Positions 15,606 to 21,311 of a stretch of DNA of 21,311 nucleotides are shown here, one piece after another (the stretch's first letter is position 1; every line of letters begins with the position of its first letter). Origin of the DNA: CAZIHO01 sp964538875. GTDB taxonomy: Bacteria; Pseudomonadota; Gammaproteobacteria; Chromatiales; Chromatiaceae. The position numbers and the translations under genes are program-made. Under the pieces are notes generated by a model. That model saw only the letters and a list, made by a program, of their open reading frames with translations. It had not been told where the DNA came from and searched no databases. Where the stretch lies: positions 1-21,311 of the forward strand of contig CAZIHO010000058.1 in assembly GCA_964538875.1 (NCBI GenBank), read 5' to 3'.

Positions 15606-15809
15606 ATGGAAGCCGACGCCATCGTCTCCACCGTGCTGGCCATGCGCGAGGCCAATTTTCAGCAACAGGTCAATACCAGCGTGCTGCGCATGGCCATGGA
15701 CATGCAAGGTCAGGCGGCGCTGGAACTGTTGTCGTCGGTGCCCAACGCCCCAGCGGCCCCAATGGACCCCACCTCCATGATCGGACAAGCCCTGGACGTA
15801 TACGCCTAG
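15606..15809 (+). CDS. YjfB-type putative motility protein
   Basis: The 67-residue product matches the small YjfB / putative motility protein family in layout. The helical core reads ANFQQQVNTSVLRMAMDMQGQAALELL, corresponding to the family pattern of a QQQ segment, then SVMKxAMD, then a Gln- and Leu-rich helix. A short Pro-rich link and the C-terminal IGQALDVYA follow. The family is found beside flagellar and motility genes in several bacteria, but its molecular role is unknown to me. No flagellar gene is present in this window, so the copy is an orphan here. GGGGAG lies ten bases before the ATG. A longer open frame from 15441 would run through the hairpin and lacks similarity. A strong terminator follows within 30 bases. 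Confidence 0.75.
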   Translation: MEADAIVSTVLAMREANFQQQVNTSVLRMAMDMQGQAALELLSSVPNAPAAPMDPTSMIGQALDVYA

Positions 15810-15838
15810 CACCGCTAACTCCTGAATCCTTGAGCCAC

Positions 15839-15881
15839 AAGCAAACGCCCCGTCCGGATCAACCGGGCGGGGCGTTTGCTT
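15839..15881. terminator. Bidirectional intrinsic terminator
   Basis: Arms of 19 bases (15839-15857 and 15863-15881) pair fully apart from one T-G wobble, around the loop ATCAA. The arms begin AAGCAAACG and end CGTTTGCTT, so A-rich and T-rich flanks are built into the stem on both strands. It separates the plus-strand YjfB-type gene from the convergent minus-strand methionine-rich gene and can serve both. Confidence 0.88.
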
Positions 15882-15932
15882 ACCCGCTACCCGCAGGGCT
15901 ATCCCGGCGGGCGGCGGTGTTCCCTCGCTGGA

Positions 15933-16484
15933 TTAGGCGCCGGCGGCCGGAACGGGAGCCGCCTCGAAGCGGGGCTCGGCCCGGTTCATTTGGGAGCGCT
16001 TACGCAGTTCGTCGCGGCGCACCTGCATGGCCTGGCGCTGCTCGTCTAAATGCTTGCGAATTTCCGCGCGGCGGGCGTCCGGAGTCATCTTGGACATGCC
16101 ACCGGACACCGGCGCCATGGGCGGCCGGCTGGCGGAGAAATTGGGCTGCCCCTCGGGACCACCGAAGCCGGGATGCATACGCTCCATTTCCTCGACCATC
16201 TTCTGATGCTCTTCATAACCCTGCTTGAAGGCCTGCTCCTGCTCGGAGATCAGACGATCCCGTTCGGCCTTCATCTGGCGGCTATCCATGGGCATGGGGG
16301 CCTGGAAAGCGGCGCTCTGCTGTTCGAAGAATGCCTGCTGTTGCTTGGCCATGGCGTCCATGTCGGGCATCATGACCGGGTGACCCATGGGGCAGAACAC
16401 CGGCTGGACGGGCGCCGTGGTCTCGGCGGCCATGGCGGAAGAAGCGAAGAAAACAGCAGCAGCAAGCAAGGATATCTTATTCAT
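15933..16484 (-). CDS. Methionine-rich periplasmic protein with CPMGH motif, unknown function
   Basis: The product has 183 residues and I do not recognise its family. A clear signal peptide (MNKISLLAAAVFFASSAMA) is cleaved near residue 19-20. The mature N-terminus has FCPMGHPVMMPDMDAM, with the single cysteine Cys31 and His35 close to a run of methionines. Two charged helical stretches follow (about 67-105 and 135-170, rich in Gln, Glu, Arg and Lys), likely coiled coil, separated by a Gly/Pro/Met-rich linker. The Cys-Met-His-Met cluster could bind a soft metal such as copper, or a heme; this is inference only. AGGTG stands eight bases before the ATG. It has a strong promoter of its own and shares a terminator with the YjfB-type gene, so it is a single-gene unit. 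Confidence 0.75.
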   Translation of the reverse strand: MNKISLLAAAVFFASSAMAAETTAPVQPVFCPMGHPVMMPDMDAMAKQQQAFFEQQSAAFQAPMPMDSRQMKAERDRLISEQEQAFKQGYEEHQKMVEEMERMHPGFGGPEGQPNFSASRPPMAPVSGGMSKMTPDARRAEIRKHLDEQRQAMQVRRDELRKRSQMNRAEPRFEAAPVPAAGA

Positions 16485-16571
16485 GACTTTAGCACCTGTT
16501 GTTGTAATGCAAAGAGGAACTTTTCTTGGGCTGTGGCCGGGGCTAATGCCGTCCCGTCCAAGTTGAACAAC

Positions 16572-16599
16572 AGTATATTAGAACTTTCTTAAATTGCAA
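16572..16599 (-). promoter_or_regulatory. Sigma-70 promoter of the methionine-rich protein gene
   Basis: On the minus strand TTGCAA (16594-16599), a 16-base spacer and TATACT (16572-16577) form a good promoter. An A-rich tract (ATATAAAAAGA) lies just upstream. Transcription would start near 16565, giving an 80-base leader. Confidence 0.7.
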
Positions 16600-16708
16600 T
16601 CTTTTTATATGCCGATAGGCCCACCATTACTTTTTTCTAGGGCCAATTATTCGCGTTTTTGCTCCCTCGGCCATTTTTCCGGCCGGGATCCCTGGCAGCC
16701 ACCGCGCC

Positions 16709-16738
16709 GGGACAATCACCCAGGGGGCAAGGTATGAT
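16709..16738 (+). promoter_or_regulatory. Candidate promoter for the ampE-type gene
   Basis: GGGACA (16709-16714), an 18-base spacer and TATGAT (16733-16738) form a moderate promoter about 90 bases before the ATG at 16829. The -35 half is weak. The transcript would start just before the 16746-16773 hairpin. Confidence 0.4.
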
Positions 16739-16745
16739 GGACAGC

Positions 16746-16773
16746 CCAGGTCCGCCACCGACCGAGGACCTGG
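16746..16773 (+). promoter_or_regulatory. Leader hairpin upstream of the ampE-type gene
   Basis: A perfect 8-bp inverted repeat (CCAGGTCC and GGACCTGG) encloses a 12-base loop in the predicted 5' leader of the ampE-btuF unit. It could be an RNA structure or, as a dyad, a protein binding site. I do not recognise a cobalamin riboswitch in this short leader. Confidence 0.35.
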
Positions 16774-16828
16774 CTTTCCCTAGGTCAAGGTCGCGGGGAC
16801 ACCCCCATAAGTTATAGGTATTTCGCCC

Positions 16829-17713
16829 ATGACCCTGTTGATTCTGCTGGGCGCCCTGATCGCGGAACGCTATTTGCTGGACTACCAGCAACTGCGCAAC
16901 CCCCTTTGGCTGGAACACTGGCTGGCATGGCAACAGTCCCTGCCATTTGGCCCCGGCTTGCGGACCGGCTTGCCCGGCCTACTAGGTGTGTTGATCCCGC
17001 CTTTGCTGCTGGTTGCGGCCGGCCAATGGCTGCTGGGTGACGCCATGGGTGGCTTGGCCGGCGCCCTGTTTGCTGGCCTGGTGCTGCTCTATAGCCTGGG
17101 GCCCCTGGATCTGGATAGCCAGGTCCAGGAATTGTCGGCGGCGGTGCGCGCCGGGGAGCCTACGCGGGTGGAGCGGGCCGCCATGCATCTGGTGGACGAT
17201 ATTCCCCCGGACATGGAAGACCCAGCCTATTTCCGCCACTTGGCGGAAGCCATTCTGCTCCAAGCCCAGGGCCGCCTGTTTGGCGTGGTGATTTGGTTCT
17301 TGCTCCTGGGTCCGGTGGGTGCCCTGGGCTACCGCCTGGCCAGCGAACTCTATCTCCTCACCCTGGCCCAATCCCGGGACAGCCTGGAAACCTCCGCCGC
17401 AACCCTGCTGCAATGGATGGACTGGCTGCCGGCGCGGGTGGTGGCCGCCCTGTTTGCCCTGGCAGGCAGTTTCGAGGAAACCGTGCAAGCCTGGCGCCAT
17501 TGTGATCCGGAGCACTACGCGGACCAGGGCAAGGCGCTGGTGCTGTGCGCCGGCAACGGCGCGCTGCGCATGCGCTGCCCCCCCAGCGTCGAGGAACTGC
17601 GCTGCCGCGCCGAGCCGGTGCTACCCGGCGCCGCCATGGGCTTGGTGTGGCGGTCCCTATTTCTTTTGATCGCCCTGTTGGCGCTGGCCACCCTGTCCGC
17701 CTGGCTGGCCTGA
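16829..17713 (+). CDS. ampE: AmpE-type integral membrane protein (CobD/CbiB superfamily)
   Basis: Inner-membrane protein of the AmpE family, linked to beta-lactamase regulation signalling in enterobacteria; its biochemical role is not established. The 294-residue product matches AmpE in length and layout. Hydrophobic segments lie at about 1-15, 46-66, 70-92, 150-168, 197-215 and 268-292. The core reads DIPPDMEDPAYFRHLAEAILLQAQGRLFGVVIWFLLLGPVGALGYRL, followed by LLQWMDWLPARVVAALFALAGSFEE, typical of AmpE. The CbiB N-terminal signature (GDPP, HPV) is absent. It starts ATG with AGGT nine bases upstream. The next gene, five bases on, encodes a cobalamin-binding protein, and no ampD is beside it, so a role tied to corrinoids in place of beta-lactam signalling is conceivable. 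Confidence 0.8.
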   Translation: MTLLILLGALIAERYLLDYQQLRNPLWLEHWLAWQQSLPFGPGLRTGLPGLLGVLIPPLLLVAAGQWLLGDAMGGLAGALFAGLVLLYSLGPLDLDSQVQELSAAVRAGEPTRVERAAMHLVDDIPPDMEDPAYFRHLAEAILLQAQGRLFGVVIWFLLLGPVGALGYRLASELYLLTLAQSRDSLETSAATLLQWMDWLPARVVAALFALAGSFEETVQAWRHCDPEHYADQGKALVLCAGNGALRMRCPPSVEELRCRAEPVLPGAAMGLVWRSLFLLIALLALATLSAWLA

Positions 17714-17718
17714 GCCCC

Positions 17719-18588
17719 TTGAGCCGCCGGTCCTGGCTGGCGCTGCTGCTGGGCCTGGCAATCAGCCCGCTGGCCTGGGGCCAGGCACTCCAAGTCGAGG
17801 ATGATTCCGGCGCCCAGGTGCGCCTGCCCCGGCCTGCCACCCGCATCCTCGCTTTATCGCCCCATGGCGCGGAATTGGCCTTCGCGGCCGGAGCCGGCGA
17901 CCTGCTGGTGGGCGTCACCGCTTGGGCCGATTATCCCCCGGCGGCCGGACGCCTGCCCCAGGTGGGGGACGCCACCCACCTGAACCGGGAAAGCCTGCTG
18001 CTGCTTCAACCGGACCTAGTGCTTGCCTGGCCGGATGGCAACCGGGTTCAAGACCTGGCCTGGATCGAACGCCAGGGCATCCCCCTGTATCGGTCCGCGC
18101 CGCGCCGGTTGGCGGACATTCCCCGCACCCTGCGCGACCTGGGCCGCCTGACGGCCCGTGACTCCGGCGAGGCCGCCGCCCGCGCCTTCGAGGAACGCTT
18201 GGCGGGCTTGCGGACCCGCTATGCCGACAATCCGCCCCGGCAGGTGTTTTATCAACTGTGGTCTCGGCCCCTGATGACCCTGGGCCAAGCGCCTCTGTTC
18301 GACGAGACCCTGGCCCTGTGTGGCGCCAGGAACCTGTTTGGCCTCCTGCCGGTGGCGGCCCCGTCCCTATCCCGGGAAGCCGTTATTCTGGCCAACCCGG
18401 ACGCCATCCTGGCGGACCAGGAACAGGCGGACCCCTTCGCCGCCTGGCGCCGTTGGACCCAGGTGACGGCGGTGGCAGACGGGCGCCTGCTCGCCATCCC
18501 CGCTGACCTGCTGCAACGACCCACCCCCAGGCTGCTGGACGGCGTGGAACAGTTGTGCGAAGGCTTGCGGACGATTCCGCCCGGCTGA
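17719..18588 (+). CDS. btuF: Periplasmic cobalamin-binding protein, BtuF type
   Basis: Cluster of helical-backbone solute-binding protein for vitamin B12, normally feeding BtuCD. The frame has no ATG near the signal peptide. TTG at 17719, five bases after the ampE stop, gives MSRRSWLALLLGLAISPLAWGQA, a sound signal peptide, and a 289-residue product. A GTG within the end of ampE is the alternative. The fold motifs match E. coli BtuF: RILALSPHGAELAFAAGAGDLLVGVTAWADYPP near the N-terminus, LLLLQPDLVLAWPDGN, QVFYQLWSRPLMTLG, and RLLDGVEQLCEGL at the end. There is no lipobox cysteine. No BtuC, BtuD or BtuB gene is in the window. No Shine-Dalgarno is evident, so translation probably depends on coupling to ampE. 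Related siderophore binders are a less likely alternative. Confidence 0.85.
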   Translation: MSRRSWLALLLGLAISPLAWGQALQVEDDSGAQVRLPRPATRILALSPHGAELAFAAGAGDLLVGVTAWADYPPAAGRLPQVGDATHLNRESLLLLQPDLVLAWPDGNRVQDLAWIERQGIPLYRSAPRRLADIPRTLRDLGRLTARDSGEAAARAFEERLAGLRTRYADNPPRQVFYQLWSRPLMTLGQAPLFDETLALCGARNLFGLLPVAAPSLSREAVILANPDAILADQEQADPFAAWRRWTQVTAVADGRLLAIPADLLQRPTPRLLDGVEQLCEGLRTIPPG

Positions 18589-18595
18589 GCGGGCG
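18578..18595. terminator. Possible hairpin terminator between convergent btuF and queE
   Basis: CGCCCG (18578-18583) and CGGGCG (18590-18595) pair around a 6-base loop that contains the btuF stop codon, one base before the queE stop. It is symmetric for both strands but has no U-run, so termination by this hairpin alone is doubtful. Confidence 0.3.
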
Positions 18596-19237
18596 TCAGG
18601 GGCAACCCAGCATCTTGTGCAGTTGCAGACTCAGGCGCCACTGGGGATGGGCCAGGCAGTAGCCCAGCGCCAGTTCGGTATGGGCGGCCAGTTTCGGACC
18701 ATCCAGGGGTTGGAGAAAAAAATGCCGGAAATCCAGCCCGGCAAAACATTCGGGTTGGGCGCCGGGCTGCTCCTGGGGATAAATCAGCTTGAGTTCATCG
18801 CCGGCGCGGATCGCCAGCGCCTCGCCCGCCTTGGGACTGACGCACAACCAGTCGATCCCGGCCGGCGCCGGCTGGGTACCGTTGGTTTCCACCGCCACCT
18901 GGAACCCCCGCCGGTGCAGCGCTTGGACCAGATCCCCATCCAGTTGCAAGAGGGGCTCTCCGCCGGTGCAGATCACCAGGGGCGTTCCCCCGGCCCGTTG
19001 GGGCCAAGCCTCCCATAGACGCTGTGCCAACTCATCGGCACCCCCATAGACGCCGCCGCCCGGACCATCGGTGCCCCGGAATTCCGTATCACAAAAGGTG
19101 CAGCGCGCCTGCTCCCGGTCCTGTTCCCGGCCGGACCAGAGGTTGCAGCCGGCGAAGCGACAAAACACCGCCGCCCGCCCCGCCTGGGCGCCTTCCCCTT
19201 GAATACTATAGAAAATCTCCTTGACCTGGTAACTCAT
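18596..19237 (-). CDS. queE: 7-carboxy-7-deazaguanine synthase QueE
   Basis: Radical SAM enzyme that turns 6-carboxytetrahydropterin into 7-carboxy-7-deazaguanine on the way to preQ0 and queuosine. The 213-residue product begins MSYQVKEIFYSIQGEGAQAGR. Its iron-sulfur cluster cysteines are Cys31, Cys46 and Cys49, spaced CX14CX2C as in the E. coli-type enzymes and unlike the canonical CX3CX2C. Downstream are VICTGGEPLLQLD (SAM binding), VETNGTQ and VSPKAG. The start ATG overlaps the queD stop as ATGA, so the two are coupled. It converges on btuF with a 7-base gap. Identification is firm from the cysteine spacing and the QGEG opening. Confidence 0.95.
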   Translation of the reverse strand: MSYQVKEIFYSIQGEGAQAGRAAVFCRFAGCNLWSGREQDREQARCTFCDTEFRGTDGPGGGVYGGADELAQRLWEAWPQRAGGTPLVICTGGEPLLQLDGDLVQALHRRGFQVAVETNGTQPAPAGIDWLCVSPKAGEALAIRAGDELKLIYPQEQPGAQPECFAGLDFRHFFLQPLDGPKLAAHTELALGYCLAHPQWRLSLQLHKMLGCP

Positions 19238-20310
19238 GGCTGGCCGAGGACCGGCTCCGGGGTGCCCCAGGCCAGCACCACCCCAGAGCCTGGCGCCTGG
19301 TAAAGATCGATGCGCTGCAACTGGGGCAAGGCGCCCCCCACCTGATCCCGGATCCAGCCTACCAGGGACGCCGGATCCCCATCCGCCAGTCCCGCCAATT
19401 CATCCAAGCGGCGATGGTCCAGCCACTCCCGGGCGGGCCGGAACAACTCGGACACGTCCCCGAAATCCAGGGTCCAGCCCATGATCTCATCCAGGGGCGC
19501 GGACAGATGGAGGCGCGCCAGATAGCTATGGCCGTGCAACCGGCGGCGGCGGTCCCCGTCCGGCGCCCGCGCCAGCCAGACCGCGCTTTCAAAGCGCTGA
19601 TCCTTCCAAATTCGATAAGACTGACCGTCGAAGCCGCACCCGGCGCTGGCGGTCTCGTGGATCGCCACCTGCTGCAATTCCGGCAATTCCATCGCCAAAC
19701 GGCGCCACAACCAGGCGGCCAAGTGTTCACTGGTGGGATTCTCCAAGCCCTCCAAATCATTGAGGCAGGCTTGGTGCAGCCGATCTTGAAACGGCGCCCA
19801 AACCGCGCCAAGCCGGTCGCCCTCCCCTCGCCCCGACGCGGCGCCCAGCACCACCTCGAAGCCGTGGCCGTGCATGCGCCCGCACTGATGACCCTCGGGC
19901 ACATGGGGCAAACGGTGGGCCGCCTCGAAACGGAAGCGACGCCAAATCCGCTCGGGACCCTGGGCATCCACCACCACCCCCTGATCCGGCGTCGTCTGAA
20001 TCTTCACCGCCGCCAAACCGGGTAGGGCCAAGCGCTCCCCAATCCAACGCGCCAGCTCGGCGTCGCCGGGCTCCTCCAGGATTTGATTCAAATCCTGGTA
20101 ATCCAGGGATTGAACGGCCAGCGCCAAAGCTTGGGACAGGGCGTCCGTCTCACCACCAGGAAAGGAGTTCCAGCCCGACGGCAATTCCGCCCACACCTGC
20201 ACCAGAAACCCGTGTCCATGCAGGTTGCGCCCTGGATGCCCGGCGCCCACCTGGAACAACCGCCGAGCCGCTTGAAAAGACGCGCTTGCCGTATGCAGCA
20301 GTCGGGACAT
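19234..20310 (-). CDS. queD: Three-domain QueD-type 6-carboxytetrahydropterin synthase (triple T-fold)
   Basis: Expected to convert dihydroneopterin triphosphate to 6-carboxytetrahydropterin. Normal QueD has about 120 residues; this protein has 358 and consists of three tandem T-fold repeats (about 1-118, 119-231, 232-350), each with an LHGH or MHGH motif (31-33, 147-149, 259-261). Repeat 2 is closest to E. coli QueD (FEAAHRLPHVPEGHQCGRMHGH) and keeps zinc ligands His132, His147 and His149, catalytic Cys143 and Glu219, but the Asp-His pair is replaced by His179-Gln180. Repeat 3 keeps Asp298-His299 but has Val244, Arg255 and Gln338 in place of the zinc His, Cys and Glu. Repeat 1 has lost nearly all (Arg16, Gly27, Asp70-Tyr71, Gln105). 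The ATG at 20310 shares one base with the queC stop. Upstream ATGs lie inside queC and add no homology. Confidence 0.9.
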   Translation of the reverse strand: MSRLLHTASASFQAARRLFQVGAGHPGRNLHGHGFLVQVWAELPSGWNSFPGGETDALSQALALAVQSLDYQDLNQILEEPGDAELARWIGERLALPGLAAVKIQTTPDQGVVVDAQGPERIWRRFRFEAAHRLPHVPEGHQCGRMHGHGFEVVLGAASGRGEGDRLGAVWAPFQDRLHQACLNDLEGLENPTSEHLAAWLWRRLAMELPELQQVAIHETASAGCGFDGQSYRIWKDQRFESAVWLARAPDGDRRRRLHGHSYLARLHLSAPLDEIMGWTLDFGDVSELFRPAREWLDHRRLDELAGLADGDPASLVGWIRDQVGGALPQLQRIDLYQAPGSGVVLAWGTPEPVLGQP

Positions 20311-21008
20311 CACGTTGGCGCTAGTCCCCAACGGGTCAACAGGGGATCCACTAGACCTGCGTCGGCGAAGCCCCGCGCCCGCAACTGGCAGGCGTCGCAC
20401 TGACCGCAGGGCCGCCCCTCCGCATCCGGGTCATAACAGGAACAGGTCAGCCCGTAATCGACCCCCAACTCCGTCCCCACCGCGACGATCTCCGCCTTGG
20501 TCAAGCGCAACAGGGGCGCGTGAATCCGTAACAACTGGTGCCCCTCCACCCCCGCCTTGGTGGCCAGATTCGCCATGCGGGCAAAGGCATCCAGATACTC
20601 GGGCCGACAATCTGGATAACCGGAATAATCCAGGGCATTGACGCCGATGAAAATGTCGTTGACTCCCAGCACCTCTGCCCAGGCCAGCGCCAAGCTCATA
20701 AAAATGGTGTTCCGCGCCGGCACATAGGTGACGGGAATGGGCCCGTCCGCGTTCAGATCCCGACCCTTGGGTACTGCGATGTCCGCCGTGAGAGCCGACC
20801 CGCCGAATTGGCGCAGATCGATGTCCATGACCAAATGCCGCTCGACGCCAAAGGACGCCGCCAACCGCCGCGCCGCCTCCAATTCAACGCCGTGGCGTTG
20901 CCCATAACGAAACGACAGAGCATGGACCCCAAACCCCTGATGGCGCGCCAGGGCCACCAGAGTTGCGGAATCAAGGCCCCCACTCAAAAGCACAACGGCA
21001 TTCTTCAC
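20310..21008 (-). CDS. queC: 7-cyano-7-deazaguanine synthase QueC
   Basis: ATP-dependent conversion of 7-carboxy-7-deazaguanine to preQ0 in queuosine synthesis. The 232-residue product carries the PP-loop SGGLDSAT (9-16), YGQRHGVEL, PVTYVPARNTIFMSLALAWAE and GVNALDYSGYPDCRPEY. The zinc site is built by Cys191, Cys201, Cys204 and Cys207 (CYDPDAEGRPCGQCDAC). The GTG at 21008 was chosen, because the family starts a few residues before AVVLLSGG, and AGGT lies nine bases upstream. ATG codons at 21059 and 21200 add unrelated residues. It is the first gene of the queC-queD-queE operon, divergent from tRNA-Asn. Confidence 0.96.
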   Translation of the reverse strand: MKNAVVLLSGGLDSATLVALARHQGFGVHALSFRYGQRHGVELEAARRLAASFGVERHLVMDIDLRQFGGSALTADIAVPKGRDLNADGPIPVTYVPARNTIFMSLALAWAEVLGVNDIFIGVNALDYSGYPDCRPEYLDAFARMANLATKAGVEGHQLLRIHAPLLRLTKAEIVAVGTELGVDYGLTCSCYDPDAEGRPCGQCDACQLRARGFADAGLVDPLLTRWGLAPT

Positions 21009-21054
21009 GGAACCAAAACCTATCAACAACCCAGGGACAGGAGACGAAGGCCGG

Positions 21055-21060
21055 ATCATA
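21055..21060 (-). promoter_or_regulatory. Possible -10 element of the que operon
   Basis: TATGAT on the minus strand lies about 47 bases before the queC GTG. No recognisable -35 box stands 16-18 bases upstream, so the call is tentative. The leader shows no recognisable preQ1 riboswitch. Confidence 0.3.
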
Positions 21061-21183
21061 ACCGCTTTTTTGGACCTTGGAGCCCAGCCGGAGACGCCGA
21101 TTCCTCGCCCTCCGCGACGGGGACCCAAACCCGACGCCGATCCCCCTGGATAGCCCAGCCATCCAGTGAATCTCCCGCTGGGA

Positions 21184-21212
21184 TTGACCCCCGCTCCCAA
21201 AGCCCGTAGAAT
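21184..21212 (+). promoter_or_regulatory. Sigma-70 promoter of tRNA-Asn
   Basis: TTGACC (21184-21189), a 17-base spacer and TAGAAT (21207-21212) form a strong promoter. Transcription would start near 21219, about eleven bases before the mature tRNA, as expected for a tRNA gene. Confidence 0.75.
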
Positions 21213-21229
21213 TTTCCGCTTCGCACTGA

Positions 21230-21305
21230 TCCCCGGTAGCTCAGTCGGTAGAGCAACTGACTGTTAATCAGTGGGTCCGTGGTTCGAGTCCACGCCGGGG
21301 AGCCA
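21230..21305 (+). tRNA. tRNA-Asn (anticodon GUU)
   Basis: The 76-base cloverleaf has acceptor arms TCCCCGG and CCGGGGA, a D arm with AGCTCAGTCGGTAGAGC, and an anticodon stem ACTGA/TCAGT with loop CTGTTAA, giving anticodon GTT at 21263-21265. The T arm is GTGGTTCGAGTCCAC. A G discriminator base and an encoded CCA end (21303-21305) follow. U33-G34-U35 is the queuosine recognition context, so G34 of this tRNA is a target of the pathway served by the neighbouring que genes. Confidence 0.98.
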
Positions 21306-21311
21306 ATAAAT

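Larger units (their letters stand above)
16485..16828. other. Divergent AT-rich intergenic region (344 bases)
   Basis: This is the most AT-rich part of the window, especially 16560-16680, with several T-runs. It holds the minus-strand promoter of the methionine-rich gene, a candidate plus-strand promoter, and an 8-bp hairpin before the ampE-type gene. The tract ATATAAAAAGA just upstream of the minus-strand -35 box could act as an UP element. I see no ORF worth calling. A 5-bp stem CGGCC/GGCCG with a T-rich loop lies near 16668-16685. Confidence 0.5.

Noticed and set aside
16829..17713. Calling the AmpE-type gene cbiB/cobD because btuF follows
   Set aside because: The N-terminal GDPP and HPV signatures of CbiB are missing and the sequence layout follows AmpE.
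21009..21229. preQ1 riboswitch before queC
   Set aside because: I could not find the compact pseudoknot core or its A-rich tail in the leader; only a possible -10 box is visible.

Overview
The window is a chromosomal segment from a GC-rich gammaproteobacterium. The evidence is the gene order gyrA-serC-serA-pheA-tyrA-aroA-cmk-rpsA-ihfB, an IHF beta gene, a GyrA whose active-site numbering matches E. coli residue for residue, and an AmpE-type protein. I cannot fix the genus from sequence alone. No insertion sequence, prophage, CRISPR array or transfer signature was seen.

Left edge to about 12.9 kb. The 3' part of phoR (plus strand) converges on a long minus-strand block, read from right to left as gyrA, serC, serA, pheA, tyrA, aroA, cmk, rpsA, ihfB. 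It joins DNA supercoiling, serine synthesis, the last steps to tyrosine and phenylalanine, EPSP synthase, CMP kinase, ribosomal protein S1 and IHF beta, and resembles the mixed-function supraoperon known from Pseudomonas. cmk and aroA overlap by four bases. Most larger gaps carry a GC-rich hairpin without a U-run. The rpsA leader carries three hairpins and no good Shine-Dalgarno at the start codon, as in autoregulated S1 leaders.

From 12.9 to 16.5 kb lies an accessory stretch. A strong promoter drives a 72-residue membrane protein divergent from gyrA. A small secreted two-cysteine protein overlaps an exported 5'-nucleotidase-type metallophosphatase. A YjfB-type putative motility protein follows, ended by a 19-bp terminator. 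On the other strand is a methionine-rich periplasmic protein with a CPMGH motif and a clear promoter of its own.

From 16.8 to 18.6 kb an AmpE-type membrane protein is followed, five bases later, by a BtuF-type cobalamin-binding protein that probably starts at TTG.

From 18.6 kb to the right edge a tightly overlapped minus-strand operon queC-queD-queE makes the 7-deazaguanine precursor of queuosine. Divergent from it is a tRNA-Asn(GUU), itself a queuosine substrate tRNA. The QueD-type protein is the most unusual item in the window. It is 358 residues long and holds three tandem T-fold (6-pyruvoyl-tetrahydropterin synthase family) domains. The catalytic residues are partitioned: the middle repeat keeps the zinc histidines, catalytic Cys and Glu but has lost the Asp-His pair, while the third repeat keeps Asp-His and has lost the rest. 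This suggests a single-chain pseudo-trimer with one composite active site.
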